Origin: Ancylostoma caninum
Taxonomy: Eukaryota; Nematoda; Chromadorea; Rhabditida; Ancylostomatidae
DNA: 64,000 nucleotides
Direction of reading: 5' to 3'
NCBI GenBank assembly: GCA_037903475.1
Contig: JBAJFG010000116.1
Location: 186,001 to 250,000, forward strand
Shown here piece after piece: positions 10,905-25,900 of this stretch. Both the position numbers and the translations under genes were made by a program. Below the pieces are notes generated by a model. It had not been told where the DNA came from and did no database searches. It saw nothing but the letters and a program-made list of their open reading frames with translations. Positions within the stretch are counted from its first letter, which is position 1. Each line of letters starts with the position of its first letter.

Positions 10905-13900
10905 GTTTGTGTTCCGGAAAAAAAATGCAGTACGTAAGCTGCAGTAGAGTCGCTCTGAAAAAAAAAGCGCTCAACAACCCGCAACAAGGAACATAGAGCT
11001 TCGCTATAAACGAAGAATAACTTAATGTATGCGCTTGAAAAACAATGTAAGAATCAGGATGAGAGCACGTGCAGGTGGGGGGATTTGTTTGTGAAGGACA
11101 GAAATTTGAACCTTGCCACACTTGTAGACGTCCGAAGAAAGCGTTTAGGTCGACTAGTTGCCGACAGCGACTAGAATCACCAGGAGGAATACATCCAGAA
11201 TGAAGATCAGAGCCATGCAATTGTACCCTTTATAGTAAAGTCAGCATGTGAAGTATTAAGTTGTTGGTGCAAAAGTTTTGCCGTTTTTTCTGTTCAGAAC
11301 TCTATAATTCTCCCTAGATATCACATTAAGATATGGTTATGGACTTGTGGAGCAAATCCTGCTCTCCTTGCCATTGGTTTACTGGGTGTCCATTTTAGTG
11401 AGAAGGCAGAAAATATTCGAGAATTCACAGACATCGCATTTTCAGTTTTCTTCCACACTTTCCACATTTTTCAATGAGACCGCAAGCAACTTGGCTAGAA
11501 AAGCTTCCTTTCATTTAACACTCTCGCGACAGAGTTGATTTTGAACGTAGTGCCCCGTTGGACACGCGCGCTTTCGACTGCGTGGGTCCCACGCACGACG
11601 GTAGTTTGGTGAGAATTGTTGTCACTTCATTCTCAGACATTCGGGCGTTTGGAGCGCCGGTGAACCCGCCCACTTTTGGCCGATGCAGGCTTCCTGCAGG
11701 TAGTAACGGGTGGAGGAGGAATACTTGCTGAAGGTGCGGAAGGAGCAGGAAAACCTGCTGTGAGCGCGCATGAGGCAGGGGATATGCAGGTTAACCTGCA
11801 CCCTGTTTTTTCTCCATTGCCACGTGGCATTTGAAGTGTATATACAGGGAGCGTCATTCACGATCACTATTCCCGCAGCCTGGAGCGCCGCAGTACCCGC
11901 GCGGCGCTGGAGAGGCAGCGGGAGTAGTGATCGTGATTGACGTTCTCTGTAAAGCGGCAGACGGCTGTAAAAGCTTAGTTTAGTCTCCGCTGTGGCAGAA
12001 ACTAGACGAGCGCTACGGGACTTGTCTGGCCAACTGAGGCCCGGTTGAAACCAGGGTCAAGCGTACGGTGGTAATTTACCAAGAGGGGTCGCCTTGGGTG
12101 GAGCAGGGTGGCGGTCGCCTGAAGAGCGGAGGATGATAGCAGCAAGATAGGGAAGTTCGTTTTTTCATCAGCGAGGCGAAGTTCGATTCCTCGCGAGGGT
12201 ATTAGTGTTGCAAACACTTCAGCATGCTTTTTATTTTGTTTTAGTACCTAAATAACAAGTGTAAAATCGTCGGTGAACACTTTCTACTTGGGTTTGAACG
12301 TTTTGTTTGGCTGTAAATCGACTCCCAGGGTCCAATAAACATGTAGCTCAAAATGCAATTCCGTGGATGGTGTGCTAGGACGTCTGGACATCACGTGGTG
12401 CTCCGAAGCCATGGAGCCGGTTTGCCAGAATCACACCATATGAGGATGCAGAATCTCACGGCTTCACGTTCAAAAGTAACTTTGAAGTTATTCGCCTCAG
12501 ATTTACACCATATTCTTGATCCTCAGAATCCCAAGGCTTCTCGTTCATTGGAAATTCTTTTATAGGGATAAGACCACATAAGGCATGACTTAAATTTGAT
12601 GTATGTTGACACTCAAAGACTGACAAAATCAGGAGATTCTTCAAAAAAACGACTTAATGCATAAGAAAGACCAAATCTTCCTCCATTATAATGCGTTGAA
12701 GCTGTTCCCTCAAACAAAGCAGCCATGAAGTTATTTGCCTCAGATTGACACCACAATCTTAAACCTGCCGAAAATCGGGTTTTTGTTCCATGGATTTTTT
12801 TCAGCGTACATTTGAGAGCTGACAAAACCTTGAAAATGATTCTGAAAGAGGAAGTCAATCTCTATATTCTTGTCAAATTTCAGCTTTCAAAATTACCTGG
12901 GAGGAGTTTTATTCCGTTGGTAAACCGATGGTAAACCGTTGGTAAAAAGGCAATTTTTCCAGCTTTTTACCAACGAATTTCCACCCAAATTTAAGCCTGA
13001 TAAACCAAATTTCTTAAAATAAGAAAATGTGCTTCAGAAAGCGCAATTCGTTGTGATAGCAGAACGACTCAGGCCATTTTCCCAGGTCACGTGCCAACCC
13101 TTTTAAAAATCGTGACAAACAACCTTACATCTGCACGTGTACGATTCTAATTCTGAGTGAAAGAACACCACCTACGTGCGACTTTCACAGCTAAAAAAAA
13201 AATTCCCTCACTATTTGTTTTTGCTCATACACATAGAAACTTGACTCTCGACTACTCCACATGCATTTTTTCATTTTGCAAAAAGTAGTCTCCGGCGGGG
13301 ATCGAACCCAGGACTGTTTGAACATGACTATAGGGGCTTTCATACATTTGCCGCGGCGGCGGCGCCGCCGCCGCGACAAAAGTGGGTGCGCGGCAAAAGT
13401 TGCCGCCGAGCGGCATGCCGCGCTTTCATACAAACGTCGCCCAGCGACAAAATACCCCCTCGACCATTCCTTGCGCTTGTCGCTGGGCGACGTCGCCGGG
13501 CGGCGTCGCGGCAAAAAGGAAACAAGCTCTTGTCGCGGCGACGTCGCCGGCCTATGCTTAACCATGGGCGACTGCCGCCGCGGCAAATGTATGAAAGCCA
13601 CTTATGACCTCTGCGTCACTTCCGTTGCTTATAATAAGTGGGTAGATGTGCGACATAGACATATGCAACAACTATCTCGTTGTTTCATTGATAAAACTGG
13701 GAATTCAGAAATGAAAATTAAAAATTGAAAAGTGAAAGATTAATTTTAGAAATTAATTGAATTCAAAAAATATCTTCCAGATATTTTGGAAGTTATTGAA
13801 ATACAATGACTGAAAACGTAAAAAAATTAAAAGTTCTGGAAAGGGGTCACATTTTTCCCGTGTGCAAGAGGGGGGTCGCTTCGGGGTCGAATATTTACCA

Positions 13901-16900
13901 ACGCTACGCTTGCCCCTGGTTGAAACTGTGACCCAGTGTACTAGTTGGCCAGACAAGATACGTGGGATGCGGTCGCGTGCCGACGCGGCGCGGACGGGAA
14001 AATCCGTCTACGTGCTAGAGTTTTGACCGAATCGAATAAAATTCAAATATTCGAAAATTTGGAGGCTTCGAAAATTCGATGGCCCCGCAATATTCGAAAG
14101 TTCGAATATTCGAAAATTCGAGGGTCCGGGATTACTCGGAAATTCGAATATTCGATTATTTTAGGCCGAAAATTCGAATATTTGGATTTTTTTTGCTTTG
14201 CAACTGTTATTTCTGTACCATTTCCTCGCTGAAGAACCATTCCAAATGAAACCCCAGTCCAATTTCTCATTTCAATCTCAATTTTCCCAAAAACCTGCTC
14301 ATATCTTTGCACGCATTCGAAAGCCGCCAACTGCATTTGAAAGCTTTGAAACTGCTATTCTACGAGGTATACGACAGGTTGGCGACGATGATCTCTCCGA
14401 TGAAACCTACGAATGTACTTTTCTAGACACTTGAGAGACCATCAGTTTTAACTAAACTTCTGATTATTCAAGCCTTTCCTCCAGCGCTATGTAAGTGAAC
14501 TGCTAACTACAGTAGTATTTTTTACACAGCATTCTTCCTTACATTTAGCTGATTTTCGACTACTGCTTCGTTGACAATCTTTCTAAGTACATAACCGTCA
14601 GTTATGGAATTCGAGGTTCACACAAAATTCTGAGATCCTCTTATTAACCTTTATGCTCAAACATACTCCGACTTCTCGTTATAGAAGTTCTGTTGGTCCA
14701 GACATTCAACGTACAAGTTTGCAGCTGTACCGGATAAACAGAAGTAACAGTGAGTGACGGGGTAACACGCAGTGTTTTTTTTTAATATCGCTGACGCTTT
14801 TTTGTTGATAGCTGGAAGCTCATTTATGATCAAAGTAACTGAACCACTGCACCCAACATTATTTTTACCACGTCAATACCTCTACATTCTCTACTATGGC
14901 TCGTTTAGTTAAACTACAGCACAGAGATATTAAAAAGAAAGCCTTTTCACGGACGAACGGTTTCATCCACTTCACGATCCTTTGATGATGGTTACAGACC
15001 TCAAGAGCGGTAGGCGTTCTTAAGCTTAGGAATTCCAACCAGTTGCAATTTTAAAACCGATAAGGGACCAACTCCGCAGCAGCACAAGCTTCCACTTATG
15101 AGAAAGTTGTGAGAAATTCCAAAACTACAGATGAAACTTACTACCCGAAAACTTTTATGCTCGTTGTGATTGGGAAATACATATATCGCATTCGCCCACA
15201 TACATGGGTAGAAAATGTTTTTACTGAATGGAATGTTATTCGAACATTTGAATATTCGATAGTTCGATTATTCGATAATTCGGTGGTTCGCAAAAACTTG
15301 AAAGTTCGAATATTCGAAAACTAGGGGATCTCTAGAAATTCGATGATTCGAATGTTCGAAAACTCGGTGGGTTCAAAAAATTCGAAAGTTCGAATATTCG
15401 ATGGTTCGCAAAAGTTCGAAAATTCAATGTACTACACTCTGGAGAATTCAAAAGCTTGTAGACTATGCATACATGAAAGAACCAACGACGGGACTCTCGT
15501 GAAGAGAAGTTAAGATAGGCATTTTCTAACTTGCTGATAAGAGTTCTACCATAAAGAAAACATCCTGATCGTAGCAGCCACTCTCGGGTAAAATTGTTTT
15601 AAGCTCTTTCGAAAGAGAGTACATGCTTGTTTTGGAACGGGCAAAAACAACTGTGAAACTGGACTCTACTATTAGCAGGACATGAATTTTACAAGCATCG
15701 ACTTATTAATTATGGAGATGATAAGGACTTGAAGATGTTAAATGTATATAGTAATATAATGTATATACTTTATCTACGAATACTCGAGTAATGCTCAGAA
15801 AAATTTGCTTCATTGTTGTAAACAAAACCGAAGTCCTTGACCGACTCCAACTCTAGAATCTCATGGCTTTTATGTTGTACAGATAGGAGGACAAAGAGTG
15901 ATCAAGATTTAGGTATATGAACAGTATGTGTGCCCGCGCCAGAGGAAATTGTCACGATTTTGTCGAGGTGAGCAAACACCCGATGGCAGACTGCAACCGA
16001 TGGGCATCTTCACTACTGGGCATTTGCGTGTAAATTTTGATGTCATCAGCATATATACAACATTCCACTGTGAAGTGTGAAAACAATGATCTTTTTTTGG
16101 GGCTTGCACGACCTCGTTTGAAATTGAACCCTTGTATTCTATGCAACTCCTTCTGTTTTGAGGCACACCATGCGTTTTATCCAATCCGGCAGATCCATCT
16201 TCATGTGTTACCCCACTGACCCTCATGCCCACTTCCAGAACCATTCCCCTTGTCAATATTATGCACAGTTGAAGAGATCACACTCCTCACTAGCATATTC
16301 CTGCGGCCACGTCCTACGCTGCCCCACTCATGTCTCCGACAACTAAGATGAAACTCGTCTTTTCCTCCTACGATCTCTGACGATCTCTGCGACCTGTCAC
16401 TTCTCCACACCACCTCGTAGGTCCATACGTACAGAGTCACAAAAAGTACAAATTATATAGATCACTCAGCTCGGCTGATGCCGACTTTTCAGACTTGCTA
16501 TAGTCCTCACCGAGGTAGTACAGTGCGATTCGGCGATCCCGAATGTACCCCCCCCCCCCTTCTGCTTACCCTTAAGTGTAAGCCACGCCCACAAACAAGG
16601 AAATTAAATACCTGCAGTGCCTGAAATGGATTTATTTCCTACTTATTTATAAACCGCAGTTGCACTTTTCTTTGTTTTTTTTTTTTTCTCAGAAGGATGA
16701 AGTGGTGAAGCTTTGTGAGAGGCGGCATTTCAGATAAGATAAGATTTCAGGAATTCCATTCGTACTAGAAGGCAGTGTTCGGACAGAAATTTTGTGTTCT
16801 CAGACGCGTACGCGTGTAAGTTAAAGTTTGCTGCTCCTAAACGCAAATCGAACATCAGCGGAAGTTTGAAAAACGACCGCATAATCAATAAACATATTGA

Positions 16901-19900
16901 AGCATAAAAAGTTGGAGAAACAAGGACGCACTTCTTAACAGATGCGGATATGCTTTTGATAACCCATTTCATAGGAGTGGAGAGAATTTACAAGAGATGT
17001 GAGGGAAGAAAGGATAAAATAACCATCATTACCATCATCCATTTTAGCAATAACTTGAATGACTGAAATATTGGATGAGCGGAAGTGTGCACTCTTCCAC
17101 CAAAAATAATTTCTAGTAAAAATTCGTCCGAACGTCATACGTATCCTACGTTCGCTTTTCCTTTTCTGCATACAAAATAGCCAGCGGTGGTTTGAATTGT
17201 CGTACCCGTACTTGATCCTGGTGCTCATTTCGCTCCCACAGCATTGCTCGTCTCAATGAAAAGTAGTTATGAATTTGTGAGAGAAGAAATTTTTGCTTTT
17301 ATCGTTCCACGCTTATTCTATTGCTCGCATATCATGCTGTCTGGATTCAGAAACCACTATAAAACCTTTTCGCCGCTTCTTGGTTCCGTATCCCTTAATT
17401 GCATTCATATCCTCTCTACGCTGGTCTACTTGACAACCATACACCATCTCTTGCACATGGTTGGGTTGCGGTGGTGGGCGGGGTTAAGAAACTACAGCGC
17501 GAGCCGGTAGTAATTTACAGTCGCTTTAGCAGCGAGCGCTCGAGCTGGCAGTCGCCAGCGGCTACGGGTACCCAAGTTCCTCCTCCCCTGAGCTGGGTGT
17601 GTGTCGTCGTGAGGGAAAGGGGTGTAACGAGGCGACTCTACAGGGCATTCATAAAGGAGTAAGCATCCGTACCATTGCAGATCAGGCGTGCGAGCGACTC
17701 AAAACCGCTCGCAAGATTGCTGCGAGGGCCGCTGCGGGGCATATCCTGGCATTTTGGCAATTTTGAACAGCTGGAAGTGCAGCGCAAAATGGCACTGTGG
17801 CTTTTTCGCGTTGGTTTAAAACTAAACAGAATTTCAGAATGACAGAAAATTATATTCATCTAGAGGAGGTATTGTATCAAGTATACAGAATTGCAGAAAT
17901 AAGTAGAAAGCAGTGAGAAGAGCATGGGAAACTCTTGACTAGCTGATGCCGCAGGCATCATGTAAGAGCGATCGACAGCTGGTAAATCCATCGCAGCGGC
18001 GAGGTCTCACAACGACTGTACGCATACCATACAGTGGATACCGTGCACTGTTAGGACGATAAAGTGTTTGGCCGTTTGCGCATCTACTTGAGGCGCGATG
18101 GTCACTGCGAGGCGAATCGCCTATAATTGGCCTTTCGAGCCGCTCATGATGCCCACCTGTTTGAACTCGTACGGCGTCGAATCTCTAATACATGATGTAT
18201 TTGTGCGTGACGTCGTGCGAGTTCAGTGAGGTGTCGGGTGACCCGAATGCGCCAATCAGAGTCGTCTGGTTACGCCCGGTCTCCACTCACGATTATGCAT
18301 ACACACCCCACTGTGCTAGATTCGTGTTTGTTTCCTAACATTTCTCCTACATATAGGCAATCTCATTCAAATTTCCAGGTGGCGCATGACATCTCTTTCA
18401 CAGCTTAGCGACATAATTCCTTTAACACAGCGATATATCGGTTTAAGCTATAACTCACAGTACAGGCCAGTATAGCGCCTTCGGCTATGTTCTCATCCTT
18501 CCCGCGCATCCTACGACGGATCGAATCGGTGCGATCCTGCTTATGAACTAATAATAATAACTAATATTTTAAAGGTAGTGTCTCACCCATTTTCGATCCT
18601 GGGGTACCAACAGCGTCCGGACCAACCTACTCATACGCTGAATCCAATAATCTGCATGATTTCTAACGAAATCGTCAAAAACCTGTTTTAGAGGGACCAA
18701 TCCAACTTGGTGCGGACGAGTTCCTCGGCAAGGAAACTTGCCTGTCTTGCCATACACCTCAGCTGATCTCATTGATCGCATAGGTGTTCTCATTACCGAA
18801 ACCTGGTGAAAGCACCCCAAAGCAGGTGGGAAGCACCTCGTACATAGTGATAATGAGGTGAGACACTGCCTTTAAGTCCTTTCTATAGTTTCTTGTTCTG
18901 TTTTTTCCTGCCAAGGTCTCTGCCCTCTCATTTCCTAATGCTTCCTTACAACTAATGCTCAAGTCACAAAAAATGTGTAATATGTATACCGAGCAGCCAG
19001 CGTGAAAGTACGACTGGTGCTGGACTTCCACACTATTTTCTAGTCGCTTTGCTCGCAAAACTTCACTTCTTCTCTGTGAAGGGCATCCATGTTCATTTAT
19101 TTACTTACTCAGTACACCACATAGGTGCGCCATCAGAAGTCATATAGGACCATATAAAGAGGAAGCAGGTAAAACTAAAGACAAAAATCTAAATAGAACC
19201 TAATAGCTCAACCCTTAAACAATAACATCTAGTACTGATAAAAAAAACATGATGAACGGACAGTTACCACGCCCTTAGTTAGATAACCACGCCGCAGAAG
19301 AATAGTCGAACATAATTTGAAAGGTTGTAAAGTACGTGCAAAATCCATGACAGAAAGTGTGAGGTAAACTTAGCAAGGGTAAGATGAGGATCGTGGAGGA
19401 AAATTCAATGTTGGTCTTTCAATAAAAAAGCCTCAGCTAAGAAGGGTTAGGTATCTGTGTCCTAGTACCTAGCGGAGTAGGTAGCTCGGCGTTTAACGAG
19501 GTGCCAGACCATTGAGATAATCGCAACCCAAGAACGCGACTGGTAGAACCATACTGGGGCGGACGCAACAACGTCTCTTTGATCTGGTACGAACCCCAGG
19601 CGTAAGCTTGGGCGGATGCTCGCCGGCTCTTTCCCTTCGTCAAAGCACAGGGGATGGACAGGAAACCCCATACACAAGAAGAACAACAACACACTTCATC
19701 AGGAGTTCAGCACGTGTAATAGAAAGATGGTAGACGTCGAATGAAAAGGAACCAGATCTTGCTAACGTCCTCTATCCAAACATTCTAGCAACCAGTATGT
19801 AGAAAAGAAATATTTCCAAGATTGGGAGCCAACAATCACACGATCACGAAAACAATCCTCACAACCTAGAATTTCGAGTAAGTCAACATCGAGCAGCCGC

Positions 19901-22900
19901 CTTCTAAATATGGAGGAGTTCTCCGATGACAAGATAGCAGGTGGTAGTTTATTAAGAAGACGAGCAACACGACAGGCAAACGAGTTCTGGTACACGTGTC
20001 TGTCACTGTTTCCAAACCTATGATAACATAGATTGATAGTGAACCTGCGTGCACTAGAAGGTCGAAATGTCCAGAATTTTGAAGATTTCAAACTTACCTC
20101 ACCACGAAGGATTTTGAAACCCATAATGATGTCAGCCTGAATTCGTCTAAAAAACAAGCTCTTGAGCCCCAGCCTCTGCATTCTAGTCTTATAATTAGGT
20201 AACGCCTGCGGGTAATTCTTGTTAGGCTAAGACCGATAAAAAAGAATTCTCGTGAAAGTCTTTTGTACTTTCTCTAGCTTTAGACTTTCTTCAAGCAGGG
20301 ATTCCATACAGGGCTACAATATTCCAGAATAGGCAGCACGTAAGCCTTATACAGTTTCAACAAGATGGAGGCATCTGACGTGTGGACGTTTCTTAACAGT
20401 GAAAACATTACTCTAGTAACGTTTGAAGCAATCGTTTTGACGTGTGAAGAAAAACGAAAAGACGTGTCTAAAATGACGCCGAGATCACGAACATACTGAT
20501 GTGCTCGTAACGGAATTCCGTAATCTATCTCTACGGCTGCATTTCCAAGTCTTAAGATTTGACTCTTAGAAACGTTCACTTCTATCCGCCATTTTACTGC
20601 CCAGTCCAGCATTCGTTCTACCGATAGTTCTAGATTTTCTATGACCTCCTGTTTCTCTTCAACATCATAGGCAGCGTAAATCTCAATATCGTCTGCATGG
20701 GCTGCAATACCAGTCTGGAGTCGGTTTTCAAAGCGCTTGTTAGATCCATGGTATAAATATTAAAGAGTATAGGGATAAGCTCGCTGCCTTGGGGTACCCC
20801 TGAAAGGCATGCTTTACACGAAGACGTTTTCCCTTGGAAGCGAACTGTAAATTCGCGATTATCTAAGTATGAAATGAACAAAGCGAGAAAATCGTCCGTT
20901 TATTTCATCCTGCTTCATCATTCTACTCTCGCGTTGTTTGACGACCCGATTTGTCAAGTATTGCTCGAGAGCTGAATTCAACGCACCCCTAAGTACCTGT
21001 TTCATGAGATTTCTCCCTTATGCAGTCCGTATCAGAATTGCGTCTTCTTCATGACATCTCTCACTCATATGTTGTTGACATATGGCACCATAGCTTCTCT
21101 CCCACAACTGCACACTAATTTAGGGCGCCATTCTCGGTACTTGATTTTGACAATGTTTTTTCCCTTTCTTCATCATTACGCCCTACTTGACCTCTTCTCT
21201 GTCCTCTTTTTTTCCTTCTCCTACCCTTCGTTGCACTTTGTGCCCCCCCCCCCCCCACCCCACCCCAGCACGGGAATGGGTTGGCAAATTTTTCAACATT
21301 ATATTGTACAGGTGGAATATTTGTACTGGTTTGTTTCAGTTCGTTTCAGTTCCTTGTTCTTGTCGAATTACGGGAATTTGCTTTCATTTGAATTCAGAAT
21401 TAATTTTTCACTATGTGGAGGGTACCCCACTCCTTCGCACGCTTCCTCCCATTCCATGTCCACCATTGTCGATTCAAGGATCCAACTTCCAGAGCATTTC
21501 ACACCTACATTTGGAGCAATTCCCAGCCTTTGTCCTTGTCGTGCTGTTGACATTTGAAGGTAGTACAATTCCTACGTAGTGTGTTCCTCCCGTCGCAGTA
21601 CGTGAAGGCATGTCAACGCTTGTCCTACTCATCTCTCCCATGACTCAACAGGCAACTATTAATATCCGGAAAGAAATTCAAATATGGAATGGGGTCGTAA
21701 GACCTCCATCCTGAGCGAGATTACGCCCGGAATATCACATTATTCGCTGAATTATCGTCTATCGTCCTAATGATTGCTTTTAAGCTCGATCTCCACGAAA
21801 GCGGATGATAGTTCTGATAGTGAAGCGGAGCAGTCGGAATCTGGTCAACCATCCTCTGGCCACAATACCACATTTGTTCGGCCAAGAAAGGCCAAAAAAG
21901 GGCCTTTTGATTTTGAACATCTCAGGATGGTTCAGGTTTGTAGCTTTTATATTCAATTTTATTCTAAACACCTTTTTGAAACTGATGTTAGTTCGTAACT
22001 CGAAAATAGACTTTGTCCAATTTGTGTTATAGACATACTAGTAACCGCCGTATCCTTTGTTGGGTTTCGAACCTCTACCCTAAGTGAAGTCATGGACCAG
22101 AAATCGAAAAAGTGGCGATGTTTTTGTTATTTTTTATGTATTAGCTGGAGAGAGTTATAATAGGTGACAAACAGGGAAAAAGGGGATAAAAAATGGAGTT
22201 TTCACTCAAAGTAGTTAATTATGAAAATAGCTCTGTGGACTTGCTAGTCAGGCTTCGTCCTATTATGCATTCAAGAACATCAAACTAGTAGCTTCTTTTT
22301 TGCTTTGGAGCGAAAATCAGGGCATATCTAGTGGCTTTATTCACCTGGAGGCTTAGCGAGGTACTTGCGCGGGACTTTCGAAGGTAGCCGGTTCCCTATT
22401 AGAAACTTTGTATTGTATGGCTGCGATATGGGAGTGAGACAGCGAAACGATGATAAAAGTTGAAAATTAAAGCAAGGTTGCGCACCGTTCGAATTCCTTT
22501 GCGCTGAAATTTTTGAACCTGCCTTCGGAGAGCGGCCGATCGTCCTGCAAAACGATTTCCTCAAGCTTCTCTATTTTTTACTCTCATAAAAGGATGAACT
22601 CCACCCACTTCACCCATCCGATAGTGAGTATGGTTTTTTTTTCAGGAGCTGAACAATGAACACACAGGTGCGGTTTGGTGTGTTCGTTTCTCTGTTTGTG
22701 GGCGTTTAATGGCAACTGCTGGTCAAGACAATATGATCCGCGTTTGGGTTGCTCGAAGTCATCTGAAGTATTTCCTGCAAATGAGAGAAAGGTAATTTCT
22801 TCCCAATCACTACAATTGAAGGTTTATGGTCAACCACCTACAGTGGCGAACGTTTCTTTCAGAGCAGAGTTAGGCGGCTCTAATTTTTATATGTTTTGCA

Positions 22901-25900
22901 GGTACGTGGATGGTACTGGTGCAAATAGATACGACTTTATTATGTGTACGAATTTATTTGGCAGAAATTTTTTATTCGGTCAAGCCGAAATTCGGGGGTT
23001 CGACGATATTGGCAACCACCTACAAAGAATTGTTTACAATCCGGGTCTTACCTGACTTGGATTTGTTACATTAGTGTCGAGAGAGTTTCACTCAAAAATA
23101 CACATTAACACAGGATTCAATCGTATCTGCCAGCCTTGCATATAATCGGTTTGTCGGTAGCTCTCTTCCGCAATTTCTACCATTCTAACTCATTATTTCA
23201 CATCTATTCTAGGGTCAGCATTGCTCTTTATGATATTCCTTCTCTACCTGAAGGTGTTTATCTCTACTGCGATCTCCATTCCTTTTGAAGAATGGAGATA
23301 GCCCAGCTAGTTTTGGTGGAGTGAGTAGTGCACATTGTCGGAAGTGCGGTTTGGATTTTTTCCTTGCTCGGGAAAAATGATTTCTTCGGGCGTTATTTCG
23401 CATAGGGGAAAGGCAAGTTTTCTTGAATGTTGGTGCAAACAGAGAAGATCAACACTGCCTGATTTCGGAGGGTTTGAAAGTAAATTAAACCGTACGGAAG
23501 TTATTAAACTACGCTGGACGTCGGAGTCTTGGAGTATACTACTTTACTCTTATGGAAGCAAGATAATTTTGTTCATTTTCAATACAGCGATGCAAATGGA
23601 ACGTTTACAAAGGATATTGGTTCAATTACAAGGGAAGAATCTAGTGCGGAGCAAACCGATAAACAGGATGTTGCTGGCTACTGCCACCACTCAATTTCGA
23701 GCCGTACTAAGTAATCGAAATCGCTATTCTGGTCGGTACGTATAATCTATATTGAAGAGGACGTGCAGCTTCTGCATCCAACGTGATTCTCTAATTGAGC
23801 CCAATTTTCGAAACAAAACGAAAATCCAAACAATATTTTTGATAATGTGCACTGCTTGCTCCACCAGAACTAGCCGACTCATCTCGACTCTCCAAGAGAG
23901 GCAGAGATCGAAACGGAGATAGGCGTCCTTAGATAGAGCATGAGTATCACAAAGAGCAATGCCGACCCTAGAATAGCTGTGAAATAATGAGTTAGAATAG
24001 CAGAAATTGCGGCAGAGAGTTAGCGACAAACCAATCATATGCAAGGCTGGCAGATACGATTGAATCTTGTGTTAATGTGTATTTTTGAGTGAAACTGTCT
24101 CGGAACTAATATAATGAATCCAATTCAGGTCGAGGCCCGATTTGTAGGCAGTTCCTTGTAGGTGGTTGTCAATATCGTCGAACCTCCGAATTTTGGCTTC
24201 ACCGAATAAAAAAATTTCTGCCAAAGAAATTAGTACACGAAATGAAGTCTTATCCATTTGCACCAGTACCATCTGCGTACCTGCAAAACATATGAAAGTT
24301 AGAGCTGCCTAACTCTGCTCTGAACGAAGTTACGGGCGAAAGATGATTTGTTGCAATACTTATGTCCGCCACTGTACATGCATGCTTAGACGGCATTACC
24401 GGGTCATTTCTCCTACTCCAGCCCAGCATCCCCAGGCCAAAAAATTTCTTACGTTTTTCAGAGGGTACCCGAGTACAATCGTTTCCCTCATTAGAAGCAA
24501 TTTCCCACCTCATGTTCGTGTTCGGCCTGTTGACGGACTCTGGATCTCCTCGACGCGCTTGTTCTAGTGGTTTACATGAAATGTTGCGAATTGGCGTTTA
24601 GACCAGCTTTTCAGGAGGTGGTTTGCGTTTGTTCGCTAAACCGAATAGAAGTGTGAAGCCGTTGATCTAGTAGATCGGACGAGTAAGGGCTTTTCCGTCA
24701 GTGGTGCGGACGTGTCGGCCAGTCAGCACACAATCTGCACTTTAGACCCTTTAAAAAACAGGATTTTCGTCACTTTCGCGAGTGTTGTTGTACGTTGCTG
24801 GGATCAGAACGGCAAGAAGGTCTAGGATGTGTTGGTACTTCTAACGTGCAAAACGAGCTAGGACACTCTTCATTAAGTCACTGTGCATGTCAACTCAGAG
24901 TTGAGCGTATGTAAGTCGAGATCTGCTTATTGGCCTTTTTTATGCTGGCAACGCTAATAATCTATCAGTTGATCTCCATGTTCTTTCTTCTCTGAACCTG
25001 GGTATTCTGCGATATGAACTGTATACTGTGTTAAGCCTGACCAGGTTGTTAGTGGATATATTTATTCATTGCTTCGCCTGACGTTTCGACGTGACCGTCG
25101 TCTTCGGAGGCCTAAAAGTGGCTCACAGTTTTTTATCTGTGTTCTAGACCGCCAAACGTCTCCCACTCTGCTAGTTTCAACTTCCTCCCCAGCTTGCTGC
25201 TACCTCGAAAACTCTCAGGATGAAAGACCCACCCTATATCCACCGTTTCTGCGGAAAAGTCCGCACCAGTTGTGACCGTCGTTGCGGACGAGTGAGAGAC
25301 ACTCCACTGTCCAAAAAAAAAAAAAACTGTGAGCCACTTTTAGGCCCCCGAAGACGACGGTCACGTCGAAACGTCAGGCGAAGCAATAAATAAGTGTATC
25401 CGTTAACAACCTGGGAAGGCTCAACACAGTATAGAGTTCTATCAGTTGAGTCCACCTGGACTTTAGGAGATTTGCTACGGACCGTGGTTGCACATCATTA
25501 GGGAGAGAATAATTTTCGACATATAATATTTTATTAACTTTTTTTGCTTCTGAACATTACATTGATGTTTAGAAAAATTTGAAGCCGAATCTTGGCGCAG
25601 CCATCATTGGCTTGAACAACCAAATTTTAGTGGCGATAGATGGTTCGTTACGAGAATTTATGTCGATGTCAATTGGTCATTCGTTAGCCACTTCGAGGAG
25701 GTTAAATTTCGAATCGTTTTGAAAGGCGGCCAAATGTAGCCAGATTTCGCTACAATTCTCGTTGCTGCCAATTTCTTAATCCCGTTACATCTCAACATAT
25801 GAAGAGAGGTTGATGTTTCCGTTCCATTTCTTCCAAAAAATCCATCTCTTTCTTCTACTTGAGTGGTATTACGTAGATGCTCATGCTCTCGGATTCCAAC

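Larger units (their letters stand above)
13930..18572. other. Long WDR44 intron: scattered repeats, no host exon recognised
   Basis: It contains TTCGAA clusters (listed separately) and a LINE remnant at 15950-16146. An open plus-strand stretch at 14230-14434 (RIRKPPTAFESFETAILRG, then DDDLSDETY) has coding-like composition, but the flanking WDR44 exons join in phase without it. Poly-C is at 16550-16558. Confidence 0.4.

Noticed and set aside
13191..13728. Arg-rich open frames on both strands
   Set aside because: They come from the (GCC)n/(GGC)n core of the nested MITE.
14230..14434. Candidate WDR44 exon with DDDLSDETY
   Set aside because: The exons at 10767-10904 and 21785-21935 join in phase without it and match the family directly, so it is not needed; left as unassigned.
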